Counted from the first letter of the stretch, positions 7,862 through 17,099 are shown. The stretch: 24,904 nucleotides of DNA from Bacteroides sp. CAG:927 (GCA_000431155.1 HF985654.1:57369-82272); one strand, 5' to 3'. Program-made: numbers and translations. Notes: generated from the letters alone by a model not told the origin.

Positions 7862-8601
7862 TTTTTGTCAGTTACTGGTGAAAGAATATCGTGCATCATC
7901 ATGTCCATGGTCAAAAAACCTTTTCGGTTGCTGACCCATTCGGCTGCCATTACGGCACCGAGGGCAAAACCTTGACGGCTTTTGGCACAGTGCTCAATTG
8001 TAATAGTGTCAACGGGGGAATCCCAAGTGATGATGTGAGTGCCCGGGACCTCACCCTCGCGACGGTGCGCAATGGGAATCTCTCCGGAGGCCGGAGCAGG
8101 ATTTTCGGTCCATGATGTAAAAGCAGGATTGTTGTTGATAATACCTTCGGCAAGTGTAATGGCTGTGCCGCTGGGATGGTCAAGCTTGTGGATATGGTGA
8201 ATTTCGGTGATGGACGGAGAGTATTGCGGCTCGGCGGCCATTATAGCTGCGAGATATTTGTTAAGCGCAAAAAAGATGTTGACTCCGATACTGAAATTGG
8301 ATGTCCAGAAAAACGTGGCATCGCCGTTGTCACACAAATCTTTGACCTGAGACATGTTTTCAGTCCATCCCGTAGTGCCGGATACTACAGGCACCCCAGC
8401 CTTGAAAGCCCGCAGATAATTGCCTAAGGCTGTTGCCGGAGTGGTGAATTCAATGGCCACATCTGCGGATGCAAATTGCGGTGAGTCAAAATCCTCAGGA
8501 TTGTTTATGTCAATTTTAGCCACAATGTTGTGGCCTCGGCTGAGGGCTATCTGCTCAATAACATGCCCCATTTTGCCATATCCTATTAATGCTATTTTCA
8601 A
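7858..8601 (-). CDS. dapB: 4-hydroxy-tetrahydrodipicolinate reductase
   Basis: Reduces dihydrodipicolinate in the diaminopimelate/lysine pathway, supplying peptidoglycan cross-links and lysine. The dinucleotide-binding loop GYGKMG is at residues 7-12, VVSGTTGW follows near 72-79, and the catalytic signature HHIHKLDHPSGTA begins at residue 135, with His135 and Lys139 in the positions of E. coli His159 and Lys163. At 247 residues it is a little shorter than E. coli DapB (273), as is usual in Bacteroidetes. The stop codon overlaps the lepB start (ATGA); the GH16 gene lies 17 bp upstream on the same strand. Confidence 0.96.
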   Translation of the reverse strand: MKIALIGYGKMGHVIEQIALSRGHNIVAKIDINNPEDFDSPQFASADVAIEFTTPATALGNYLRAFKAGVPVVSGTTGWTENMSQVKDLCDNGDATFFWTSNFSIGVNIFFALNKYLAAIMAAEPQYSPSITEIHHIHKLDHPSGTAITLAEGIINNNPAFTSWTENPAPASGEIPIAHRREGEVPGTHIITWDSPVDTITIEHCAKSRQGFALGAVMAAEWVSNRKGFLTMDMMMHDILSPVTDKK

Positions 8602-8618
8602 GAGAGTAAGATGTTAGA

Positions 8619-9410
8619 TTAGTTTTCGGAAGTGTAATGTCGTACCCAGTCTATTTCCATTTTCACCGGGAGGGTGGCGGGGTCGGCTTTGCCTACCCAT
8701 CCGCCCTGAATCTGCATGTCAATGAGCAGGTACATGGGGAGGAAATAAGGGTATTGGCCCGGGATGGAGTCAACACGCGGATAACGGAAAGTTTCGGTGC
8801 CGTTGATGTGAAACACCAAAGCATCGGGTGTAATATCAACGCCATATACATTCCAATCGTTCAGCTTTATGGGGTGAGTGGCAAAATGAGGGGGATTGTC
8901 TGCACCTCCCTGATATAAAGTGTAATTGGAATGTACTGTTTGATAAGCGATTGAATCGTAGTTGAGGTGCTCCATCATGTCAATTTCGCCACCATTTGGC
9001 CACGCATAATTGACGGTGTCAAACGGGAGGAGCCATATTGCGGGCCACGCACCCTGTGCATTGCCAAATCGAGCCTTGACTTCAATGCGTCCGGGAGAGA
9101 AGGATTTTTTGCCGAGAGTCCAAACACCGCCGGTGAGGAATCGTGCAGTGTCGGCATCAAGGTTGTGATTGTTGACTCCATGAAGAGTGAGGATGCCATT
9201 GGAAACCTCATATAGAGAGTCATAAGGGGCCATGTGACGGTTCCAGTCAGCATTTCCGCGAGGAATTTTGGACCAAACGGAATCGTTGATATACGGGGCA
9301 TCAAAATCCTCGCACCACACCAGATTCCATCGTTGCTGAGAATCGGAAGCTACGGCAACGGAGCCAGAAATAAAAGCTGCAATTAAAAATAAAGGTAAAA
9401 ACCGTATCAT
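8619..9410 (-). CDS. Exported glycoside hydrolase family 16 (beta-glucanase/laminarinase-like)
   Basis: A 263-residue secreted enzyme. A signal peptide (residues 1 to about 22, ending SVAVA) has no lipobox cysteine, so a periplasmic or released protein is expected. The GH16 active-site motif E-x-D-x-x-E is present as EIDMME at residues 142-147, with Glu142 as nucleophile and Glu147 as acid/base. WNLVWCEDFD at the start and YGVDITPDALVFHING later are typical of the GH16 jelly-roll. Likely substrates are beta-1,3 or mixed-linkage glucans, but related GH16 members act on agar, carrageenan and other glycans, so specificity is open. It is the first gene of the - strand cluster leading into dapB; no SusC/D pair is directly attached. 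Confidence 0.92.
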   Translation of the reverse strand: MIRFLPLFLIAAFISGSVAVASDSQQRWNLVWCEDFDAPYINDSVWSKIPRGNADWNRHMAPYDSLYEVSNGILTLHGVNNHNLDADTARFLTGGVWTLGKKSFSPGRIEVKARFGNAQGAWPAIWLLPFDTVNYAWPNGGEIDMMEHLNYDSIAYQTVHSNYTLYQGGADNPPHFATHPIKLNDWNVYGVDITPDALVFHINGTETFRYPRVDSIPGQYPYFLPMYLLIDMQIQGGWVGKADPATLPVKMEIDWVRHYTSEN

Positions 9411-9414
9411 AGCG

Positions 9415-9422
9415 CAAAGATA
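9415..9422 (-). promoter_or_regulatory. -7-type promoter box for GH16-dapB-lepB-wbqC
   Basis: On the - strand this reads TATCTTTG, matching TAnnTTTG, and it ends only 4 bases before the GH16 start codon, implying a leaderless or very short leader transcript. No clear -33 TTTG was seen, so this is moderate support only. Confidence 0.4.
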
Positions 9423-9544
9423 GTGAATAAAAAATATAAGTAAAGGTGAAGGGAAGGGTAAATGTGGGTGGCAACAATGAAAATTTAACTAAAAAGCAAA
9501 TAAAAAATAATTGGATAAGGGCGTATGGAATGGATAAAATGTAT

Positions 9545-9552
9545 TAATTTTG
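9545..9552 (+). promoter_or_regulatory. -7-type promoter box for SusC-like operon
   Basis: TAATTTTG fits TAnnTTTG and lies 126 bp before the receptor start codon, which would give a leader of about 120 nt. A TTGG at 9511 is too far upstream to be a normal -33 element. Confidence 0.4.
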
Positions 9553-9678
9553 GAAAAATCTTTAATATAAGCAAATAAAGCTTGACCACTCTCCACGCCG
9601 CAGGGATGCGCCGTATGGCCGTTCTTGCAGAAGGGACGAACGAAATATTAACCAAAAATAACTAATTACCAAACATTT

Positions 9679-12420
9679 ATGAGATTTAAATTATCTTTGC
9701 TATTGTTGCTGGCATCAATAGTTCCTGCGCTTGCCCAAAATACAGGGGTGAGTGGCGTGGTGCTGGATGCCTCGGGCAATCCTGTGTCCGGGGCAGCGGT
9801 GATGCTCAACGACCAAGGAATTGTGGTAACCACGGGTCCGGCAGGAGAATTCCGCATCAGCAATGCCGTTCCGGGCACGGATGTGATAACCGTTGCCGCG
9901 TACGGGTACAATGACCTCACTCAGCCGGTGCAGATGGTAGTTAATACTATCTCGGATCTAGGTCAAATCAAGCTTAAAAATTCTCAGTCGCAAAACATGA
10001 TACTGGAGGAGCAGCAGGAGTTGCTGTTTGACCAAAGTGCGCTTGAGGATGACGAGGGCACATCACAGAGCGTTGGAGTGCTGACGGGAGCTTCGGATAA
10101 TATTTATTATAATACGGCCAACTACAGGTTCAGTCTGTTGAGATTCCGTAACAGAGGTTACGACTCATATTTCACGACTACCTATGTCAACGGGTTGCCG
10201 TTTAATGACCTTGGTCGCGGCCGCTTCAATTTCTCCACTCTTGGAGGTATGACAAGCACAGCGTTCCGCAACCGCACCAACACTGTGGGTATGGATGCAT
10301 CGCGTTACGGATTCGGTGGAGTAGGCGGTTCAACCAACTTCAACACCATTACCTCGACTTACTCACCCGGTTTTCGCGGAAGTGTGGCCTATACCAACAG
10401 CGCATATATGCTGCGTGCCTCATTGCTCTACTCAACCGGCATCAATGCCAAGGGTTGGGGCGTGACCATAGGGGCCATAGGCCGTTATGCCAACGAAGGT
10501 GTGATAGACGGTACGTTCTACAATTCTGGCGGTTTGTTCCTGTCGCTGGAAAAAGTGCTAAACGACAAGCACAATATTACCCTTACCGCTTTTGGCGCAC
10601 CGACACAGCGTGCCACCGCGAGTGCCACATATCTTGAGGCATACGAGATGGCGGGAAGCAATCTCTATAACCCGAACTGGGGCTATCAGGACGGCAAAAA
10701 ACGTGCATCGCGCATAGTAGAGTCGTTTGACCCGACAGTGATGCTGAACTGGCAGTACAAAATCAATGAAAAAACACATCTCAACACCGGTGTTGCCACC
10801 CGCTGGACACACTACAGCACAACGGCACTGAACTGGTACAATGCAGCAGATCCCCGTCCTGACTACTACCGTAATCTGCCGTCATATTTCAGCGATTATC
10901 CCGGAGAATACGAGTATTACGCAGATTTGTGGCGCAACAATGTGAATTTCCGTCAGATAGACTGGGACGGTCTGTATCAGGCAAACTATCTCAACAACAG
11001 ATACAATGCCGAGAACCCGACAGCCGACCCCAAAGGAAGCACATATATCCAAGAGAAGCGTCACAGCAACCAGTTCAATTTCATATTCGCTACAGTACTT
11101 AACCACAAGTTCAATGAGCACAATTCGCTTCAGGCCGGTTTGACTGCCAATGTGACCCGCGCTCATTACTACAAGACCATCAAGGATCTGCTTGGCGGTG
11201 AGTTCTGGCTGGATGTGGATCAGTTTGCAGAGCGCGATTTCCCCAATAATCCCGATCTGCTCCAGAACAACCTTAATGATCCCAACCGCAAAGTGAAAGA
11301 GGGAGACATATTCGGTTACAACTACTATGTGAATGCCGTTCAAGCAAGCGCATGGATTCAGGATATGATACAGCTGGACCACTGGAACATCAACTACGGT
11401 ATGGAGATGAGCTACACTCAGTTCTTCCGTGACGGCAAGATGCGCAATGGCCGCGCTCCTGAGAATTCTTACGGCAAGGGTGAGAACCACAGATTTGACA
11501 ACGGAGCAATCAAAGCCGGTATCACATACAAGCTGGACGGTCGCAATGCATTCAGCCTTCATGGAGAATATGCCACCAAGGCACCGCTGTTTGAGTATGC
11601 TTACGTATCGCCCCGCACCAAGGACACCGCGATAGACGGTCTTCAAAACATGCGAATACTCAGCGCTGACTTTACCTATGCATGGAACTATCGTCGTTTC
11701 CGCGGTGCCATAAGCGCATTCTATACTGACATGTATGATCTGACAGAGAAGAGCGGATTCTATGATGACAACTACTCAACTTACATGAACTATGTGATAT
11801 TCGGTGTCCGCCAAAATTATAAGGGCATAGAGTTGGGTCTGGAATACAGCATCCTGCCTTCATTGAAACTTCAGGCTGCGGGAACCATTGCAAGCTACCG
11901 CTACAAGAACAATCCTATGGGTGTGCGCAGCTACGAGAACGGAGCCGAGGCAGATGTATATGCCCGCTCGTATCTCAAGAACTACCATATCGGCGGCACT
12001 CCCCAAAAGGCGGTGAACGTGGGTCTGGATTATGCCGCACCCAAGAGCTGGTTCTTCAATGTCAACGCCACATGGATGGGTGACACTTACGTGAACCTTG
12101 CCCCCGTGCGTCACGAGGTTATACCCGACCTGTGGGCACAGCCCAATGCAGAGGAGCTTAACCATCAACTTTGCGGCGAAGAGAAGCTGCACAACGCATT
12201 TACATTGAATGCATCGATAGGCAAGCTCATATATCTCAAACGCAAATATTCACTGAACATCAATGTGAATATCGACAATATACTCAACAACCGCAACATC
12301 ATGACCTACGGTTATCAGCAGGGCCGTTTCGACTACAACAACTTTACAGAGAAAGTTGCCAACCGTTACAGCTATGCTCAGGGCATAAAGGTGTTTGTGA
12401 ATGTGGGTCTGCGTTTCTAA
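9679..12420 (+). CDS. SusC-like TonB-dependent outer-membrane receptor without a SusD partner
   Basis: A 913-residue outer-membrane transporter that would bring a bound ligand into the periplasm using TonB energy. It has a signal peptide (1-20, ending ALAQ), then a carboxypeptidase-regulatory-like beta-sandwich (about 22-95; GVVLDASGNPVSGAAVMLND), a plug region (about 110-250, with FRNRGYDSYFTTTYVNGLPF), and a long beta-barrel ending in VNVGLRF, with the terminal Phe expected for Bam-dependent insertion. SusC family members usually carry a SusD lipoprotein gene immediately downstream; here two DUF5689-type lipoproteins take that place. The spacing to the next gene is 39 bp, so the three are very likely one operon. 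The ligand is unknown. The ATG at 9679 is the only start that leaves a clean signal peptide. Confidence 0.88.
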   Translation: MRFKLSLLLLLASIVPALAQNTGVSGVVLDASGNPVSGAAVMLNDQGIVVTTGPAGEFRISNAVPGTDVITVAAYGYNDLTQPVQMVVNTISDLGQIKLKNSQSQNMILEEQQELLFDQSALEDDEGTSQSVGVLTGASDNIYYNTANYRFSLLRFRNRGYDSYFTTTYVNGLPFNDLGRGRFNFSTLGGMTSTAFRNRTNTVGMDASRYGFGGVGGSTNFNTITSTYSPGFRGSVAYTNSAYMLRASLLYSTGINAKGWGVTIGAIGRYANEGVIDGTFYNSGGLFLSLEKVLNDKHNITLTAFGAPTQRATASATYLEAYEMAGSNLYNPNWGYQDGKKRASRIVESFDPTVMLNWQYKINEKTHLNTGVATRWTHYSTTALNWYNAADPRPDYYRNLPSYFSDYPGEYEYYADLWRNNVNFRQIDWDGLYQANYLNNRYNAENPTADPKGSTYIQEKRHSNQFNFIFATVLNHKFNEHNSLQAGLTANVTRAHYYKTIKDLLGGEFWLDVDQFAERDFPNNPDLLQNNLNDPNRKVKEGDIFGYNYYVNAVQASAWIQDMIQLDHWNINYGMEMSYTQFFRDGKMRNGRAPENSYGKGENHRFDNGAIKAGITYKLDGRNAFSLHGEYATKAPLFEYAYVSPRTKDTAIDGLQNMRILSADFTYAWNYRRFRGAISAFYTDMYDLTEKSGFYDDNYSTYMNYVIFGVRQNYKGIELGLEYSILPSLKLQAAGTIASYRYKNNPMGVRSYENGAEADVYARSYLKNYHIGGTPQKAVNVGLDYAAPKSWFFNVNATWMGDTYVNLAPVRHEVIPDLWAQPNAEELNHQLCGEEKLHNAFTLNASIGKLIYLKRKYSLNINVNIDNILNNRNIMTYGYQQGRFDYNNFTEKVANRYSYAQGIKVFVNVGLRF

Positions 12421-12459
12421 TGGCAAGCTATTAATCACACCTTATAATATAAAGACTAT

Positions 12460-14319
12460 ATGAACTTCAAGAAATATATACATTCATTGTTGGCTGTGGC
12501 GATAGCACTTGCCGGAAGTTCGGCACTCAGCAGCTGCAGCGAGGATTTGGATTACCCGCCACTCGGGTATCCGACATCCGACCTCAAGGCCAACATGACA
12601 ATCCTTGAACTCAAGGATAAATACTGGCAGCCGAACACCGACAACTACTGTACCCTTGTGGAGCAGAATGAACTGGGCGAGGATATTGTGATAAGCGGTC
12701 GTGTGATAGGCAACGACATAACCGGCAATATCTATCAGCAGCTCATAATTCAGGATGAAACCGCAGCTGTGACAATATCAGTGACCAAAAGCGATATCTA
12801 CAAGAGCTTCCCTGTTGGTGAAGAAGTGTTCGTGAAAATGACCGGACTTTATGTGGGCAAGTATGCCAACCTGTTTCAGATAGGCGCGGCAGGAACCCGC
12901 ACAGACGGCAGTCCCACAACCAACCGCATGGACGAGAAGACATTTGACGCACATGTGGAGCGCAACGGCGCACCGGAGCCTGACAAGATACATACCTTTG
13001 AGTTCTCTATTGCCCAGATACAGGGTATGAAGAACAATGTATCGGACCAGCAGAAGTATCAGAGCCAGCTGGTTGAAATCAAAGATGTGTCGTTTGTGGG
13101 CGGAGGTTCCGAGACATGGGCTACCCAGGGTTCATCAGGTGACAACCGCTATCTGCAGAGTGCGAGCGGCCAGCAACTGCTTGTGCGCAACAGCGGAAAG
13201 TCAAATTTCTGCACAGAAAAACTTCCGGCAGGCACCGGCACAGTGGTGGGCGTGCTGCAGTGGTTCAGCAATGACTGGCAGTTTGTGTTCCGCACCAATG
13301 CCGACTGCTACGGATTCAGTGCAGCACCGACGGAGCCCGAAGCACCGTCAGACGGTCTTAACGAGACATTTACCGGCGGCATACCTACATCATGGACCAA
13401 TGAGGCAGTGAGCGGTAACGCCAAATGGTTCTACCGCGACCGTGACAACAATGGTTCAGCCGAAGTTACCGGTTACAATAAGACTCCGGGTGCAAACGGC
13501 TTTGAGAGCTGGTTGATATCACCGGCTGTGGATCTGGACAAGGTGAGCAAGAAGCAGCTGTCGTTTGACTCCATGGTAGGTTATTCCGGATCGGGTACGT
13601 TGGAGGCTTATATCCTTACCGATGTTGATCCCACCAAGGGCACAGCAACCAAACTTAACGCAAACAACATACCGCAGGCCAACAACAGCTGGAGCGACTG
13701 GAAAAACAGCACAGTTGACTTGAGCAGTTTCAGCGGCGTGGTATATGTGGGATTTGTGTACCGCGCAGAAACAGCGGCCAACTATACCACCTATCGCGTG
13801 GACAATGTGGTGGTTGGTGAGGCATCATCCACTCCCGATGTTCCTGACCAGCCAACCGGAGAGGCCAAATTCCGTCTGGCAACCTCAGTGACCTCCGGCA
13901 ACCAGTATGTGCTGGTGGTTGACGGTCAGGTAGGAAGCTGCATAAGTGAAAGTCTCAGCTATGGCCGTCTGGCAATGGAGTCAGTAGCAATTACCGACAA
14001 CGAGTTTACAACAGATATGGCCAATGCCATCACCATCACAGCAGTGACCGGAGGATATACCTTGGTTGACAGCTTTGGCCGCTATCTGTCAATGGATTCC
14101 AACCCCTCTCATGCCAGCACATTCCAGCTTTACACCTCGGCGGAACAAGGAAGCATGTGGAGCATAAGCGTGGATGCACAGGGAATAGTTACCATAGTGA
14201 ACAATCTCAATTCCAACTGTAACGTGGTGCGCTCCGGCACATTTACCAACATTGCACCCAGCGATATTGAGAAGTACACTACGTTTGACCGGCCTGTTCT
14301 TTATGAACTGGTGAAATAA
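12460..14319 (+). CDS. Surface-type lipoprotein with DUF5689 and choice-of-anchor-J-like domains
   Basis: A 619-residue lipoprotein. The lipobox ends LSSC with Cys26 as the modified residue; the following SEDLD is acidic, like the export signal that sends Bacteroidetes lipoproteins to the cell surface. Residues about 40-285 form a DUF5689-type unit containing an OB-fold-like stretch (ISGRVIGNDITGNIYQQL, then IQDETAAVTISV and GEEVFVKMTGLYVGKY). Residues about 300-455 look like a choice-of-anchor-J jelly-roll (ETFTGG, GFESWLISPAVDL, YVGFVYRAE). The remaining 150 residues are a beta-rich domain I cannot name (YVLVVDGQVGS, YLSMDSNP). It is paralogous to the next gene over its first 285 residues and its anchor-J domain. 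It probably works with the receptor encoded just upstream as a ligand-binding or surface accessory protein. Confidence 0.82.
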   Translation: MNFKKYIHSLLAVAIALAGSSALSSCSEDLDYPPLGYPTSDLKANMTILELKDKYWQPNTDNYCTLVEQNELGEDIVISGRVIGNDITGNIYQQLIIQDETAAVTISVTKSDIYKSFPVGEEVFVKMTGLYVGKYANLFQIGAAGTRTDGSPTTNRMDEKTFDAHVERNGAPEPDKIHTFEFSIAQIQGMKNNVSDQQKYQSQLVEIKDVSFVGGGSETWATQGSSGDNRYLQSASGQQLLVRNSGKSNFCTEKLPAGTGTVVGVLQWFSNDWQFVFRTNADCYGFSAAPTEPEAPSDGLNETFTGGIPTSWTNEAVSGNAKWFYRDRDNNGSAEVTGYNKTPGANGFESWLISPAVDLDKVSKKQLSFDSMVGYSGSGTLEAYILTDVDPTKGTATKLNANNIPQANNSWSDWKNSTVDLSSFSGVVYVGFVYRAETAANYTTYRVDNVVVGEASSTPDVPDQPTGEAKFRLATSVTSGNQYVLVVDGQVGSCISESLSYGRLAMESVAITDNEFTTDMANAITITAVTGGYTLVDSFGRYLSMDSNPSHASTFQLYTSAEQGSMWSISVDAQGIVTIVNNLNSNCNVVRSGTFTNIAPSDIEKYTTFDRPVLYELVK

Positions 14320-14340
14320 TCACACAAAAAGATCAGAACA

Positions 14341-17076
14341 ATGAATAAATTGAAATCCATATTTGGCTTGATGCTGGCTGCGGTTCTTGCCTGCGGAGCA
14401 CTCACATCGTGTCAGGATGACATGGACGCTCCCGAGATGAAGGTGCCTGTTGCCACGCTCAAACCCAACACCACCATAGCCGAAGTGAAAGAAGCTTTCT
14501 GGCAGGATGGTGACAATTATATCGCCTCAATCGGAGCAAAGGATAACGGCGAGCATTACATAATATCGGGTCGCGTGATTTCATCGGACCGCTCAGGCAA
14601 TATCTACAAGAACCTCGTGATCCAAGATGAAACAGCCGCTCTCGCCATCTCCATCAACCAGAGCAATCTGTACAATGAGTACCGCGTGGGTCAGGAGATC
14701 GTGATGGACCTTACCGGAATGTACATAGGCAAGTATGCAAGTCTGCAGCAGCTCGGCTATCCGAGTTATGATGTGAAGTACGGCGACCAAGCCACATTTA
14801 TGGCATTTGCCATATTCAGGGAGCATGCACAGCTCAACGGTCTGCCCGAGCCTAACAAGGTGAAAGTGCTTGACATCAATATTTCAGACCTCGGCAACTC
14901 AAAGGACGCGCTGATCAAATATCAGAGCCAGCTTGTGCGTCTGCACAATGTGACTTTTGAAGAGGGTGGCAAAGCAACCTTCTGCACAGCGCACAAGGAG
15001 AATACCAACCGCACAATCAAGGATGCCAACAATGTAAGCCTGACGGTGCGTACCAGCGGCTATGCAACATTCTGGGCAACCAAACTGCCGGAAGGACCTG
15101 TTGACCTTGTGGGTATAATCTCAACCTACAACGGCACATGGCAGCTTGTGCTCCGCTCACTTGACGATATATTGGGTGTTGACACCAAGGGTACTAAAGA
15201 TAATCCATACGACATTATCGAAGCCATTGAGCAGATAGCAACCGACACCAATGTGGGCAAGAAATGGTATACCGGATTTATTGTGGGCACAGTGAAACCT
15301 GAAGTCACCACAGTAAGCAGCACGGATGACCTGCAATTTGAAGCACCGTTTATTATCAACAATACTCTCGTGATAGGCCAGAGTGCTGAATCACGTTCAC
15401 TTGATGACTGCGTGATAGTGCGCCTGCCTCAGGAATCAGCCCTGCGCGAGTATGGAAACCTGCGCGAACATCCCACCAACCTCGGCAAGCAGATATGGCT
15501 GCAGGGTGTGGCCGGTACTGAAATGGGTACAAACGCCATCACTCAGAACGAGGGTACTGTGGACGAGTTCCGCATAGAAGGCGTGGAAACCGGCGGCGGC
15601 TCAGTAGATGCCGGCAACGGAACAGAAGCGAGTCCTTACAATGTGAGCCAAGTAGTGGCTATGGGCACCAGCGCCAACGAATCAGACAAATGGATGGCCG
15701 GTTATATTGTGGGCTGGGTTGACAACAGCAAGAACAACGGCCAGTATGCCGATGAAACCAACTGCATGTTCACCACTCCCGCAACAAGCCCCACCAACGT
15801 GCTTGTGGCCGATGTGGCTACCGAAACAGACTGGACCAAATGCGTGGTGGTTAATCTGCCCAATACAGACAATATCCGTGCATCAGTGAATCTTGTGGAC
15901 AATCCTACCAACCTCGGCCGCAAGATAGCCTTCCACGGCACAGTACGCAAATACTTCGCTATGCCCGGCTTCCGTGACCTCGTTGGTTACAAGTGGCTTG
16001 ACGGTGGCAGCGACAAACCCGATGAACCGGACCAGCCCGGCACTCCCGTGACCTCTCTTGACGAGACATTCCCTACAGCCACAATCCCGACAGGGTGGAA
16101 GGTCGTGACCACTTCTGGCAACCGCAACTGGCAGGCAAGCACATTCTCAGGCAACAGCTTCGTGTCGTGCACCGGTTATAACGGCACACCCGGAACCGAC
16201 GGATTCGAATCATGGTTCATTTCTCCTGCCGTGGATATGAACGGCGTTACCAACAAAGTACTGACATTTACCACAGCCGCCGGCTATGCCGGATCAGGAA
16301 CAGTGGAAGTGTATGTTCTCAGTTCCAATGACCCGACAACAGCACAGCGCACCAAACTTCAGGCAAAAGTGGCCACACCTCCCGGCTCAGGGTTCACAGC
16401 ATTTGAGCCGAGCGGCGATGTGTCGCTGAGTAGCTTCAGCGGAGTGGTATATATAGGATTCCGCTTCTATGCGCCCACATCATCATCGTATGCTACCATG
16501 CAGCTTGACGACATAAAGCTCGGTGCAGGCGGCTCCACTCCCGATCAGCCTACTGATCCTACCAATACCACATCAGCCGATTTCGGCACATTCAATAACG
16601 GTGCAGCCACAAACTCCTACGGCAGCTATACATCAGCCGACGGCTGGACCGCCACATGGTGTGCAATAGCCCAAGGCGGCGGAGACAATGTGAACTCGAT
16701 GATATTCCCGTTCCTTGGCGGTGCAGATGTGTTTGGCGTGGTAATAGACGGCACAACACAGCGTCCCGGAAGTCTGGTGTCACCCACGTTGGCCAACGGC
16801 TGCAAGACTTTGATGTTCAAGTACGGATTTGCATTCAACGAGTCAAAAGGTATTCAGTTCGATGTAAATGTGAAGCAGAACGGTGCTGTCAAGGCCACCA
16901 AGCGCGTGACAATTCCGGCGGGAAGTGTCAAGAAGGGCGAGGCCTATGAATTCAGCATGGACGCCAACGTGAGCGGTAGTTTCACAATAGAGATAGTCAA
17001 TGACGTGACCTATGTGAACAATACCGGCAAAAACGGTTGTCGCGTGTGCGTATGGGACCTCAAATGGACCCGCTAA
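14341..17076 (+). CDS. Surface-type lipoprotein with DUF5689, two DUF6359-like and choice-of-anchor-J-like domains
   Basis: A 911-residue lipoprotein starting 21 bp after the previous gene. The lipobox ends LTSC (Cys24) followed by acidic QDDMD, again consistent with surface exposure. Domain order: DUF5689-like about 40-280 (ISGRVISSDRSGNIYKNL, IQDETAALAISI, GMYIGKYASL); two DUF6359-like OB-fold repeats at about 283-417 and 425-556, each opening G-T-x-x-x-P-Y and containing a WxxGxIVG segment and a P-T-N-L-G-(K/R) segment; choice-of-anchor-J-like about 572-730 (ETFPTATIPTGW, GFESWFISPAVDM); and a C-terminal beta-sandwich 745-911 (SYGSYTSADGWTA, ending CVWDLKWTR) not shared with the sister protein. 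So it carries three OB-like units in tandem. It is the last gene before the terminator hairpin. Confidence 0.82.
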   Translation: MNKLKSIFGLMLAAVLACGALTSCQDDMDAPEMKVPVATLKPNTTIAEVKEAFWQDGDNYIASIGAKDNGEHYIISGRVISSDRSGNIYKNLVIQDETAALAISINQSNLYNEYRVGQEIVMDLTGMYIGKYASLQQLGYPSYDVKYGDQATFMAFAIFREHAQLNGLPEPNKVKVLDINISDLGNSKDALIKYQSQLVRLHNVTFEEGGKATFCTAHKENTNRTIKDANNVSLTVRTSGYATFWATKLPEGPVDLVGIISTYNGTWQLVLRSLDDILGVDTKGTKDNPYDIIEAIEQIATDTNVGKKWYTGFIVGTVKPEVTTVSSTDDLQFEAPFIINNTLVIGQSAESRSLDDCVIVRLPQESALREYGNLREHPTNLGKQIWLQGVAGTEMGTNAITQNEGTVDEFRIEGVETGGGSVDAGNGTEASPYNVSQVVAMGTSANESDKWMAGYIVGWVDNSKNNGQYADETNCMFTTPATSPTNVLVADVATETDWTKCVVVNLPNTDNIRASVNLVDNPTNLGRKIAFHGTVRKYFAMPGFRDLVGYKWLDGGSDKPDEPDQPGTPVTSLDETFPTATIPTGWKVVTTSGNRNWQASTFSGNSFVSCTGYNGTPGTDGFESWFISPAVDMNGVTNKVLTFTTAAGYAGSGTVEVYVLSSNDPTTAQRTKLQAKVATPPGSGFTAFEPSGDVSLSSFSGVVYIGFRFYAPTSSSYATMQLDDIKLGAGGSTPDQPTDPTNTTSADFGTFNNGAATNSYGSYTSADGWTATWCAIAQGGGDNVNSMIFPFLGGADVFGVVIDGTTQRPGSLVSPTLANGCKTLMFKYGFAFNESKGIQFDVNVKQNGAVKATKRVTIPAGSVKKGEAYEFSMDANVSGSFTIEIVNDVTYVNNTGKNGCRVCVWDLKWTR

Positions 17077-17099
17077 CAGCGATAAGCTGAACATATAAA

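Larger units (their letters stand above)
9411..9678. other. Divergent intergenic region with GC-rich leader
   Basis: This 268-bp AT-rich gap separates the divergent GH16 and SusC-like genes and holds the promoter boxes at 9415-9422 (-) and 9545-9552 (+). Within it, 9581-9645 is a distinctly GC-rich island that would lie in the 5' leader of the receptor mRNA. It can form at least a 5-bp hairpin, CGTTC (9620-9624) with GAACG (9638-9642). No small ORF with a credible start was seen. Confidence 0.45.

Noticed and set aside
10882..11646. 254-codon antisense frame inside the receptor gene
   Set aside because: It lies wholly opposite a clear TonB-dependent receptor, and its composition is what reading the opposite strand of such a gene gives; no motif was recognised.
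12460..14319. Second gene of the receptor operon as a SusD
   Set aside because: No TPR-like helical SusD sequence is present; the protein is beta-rich with DUF5689- and anchor-J-type motifs.
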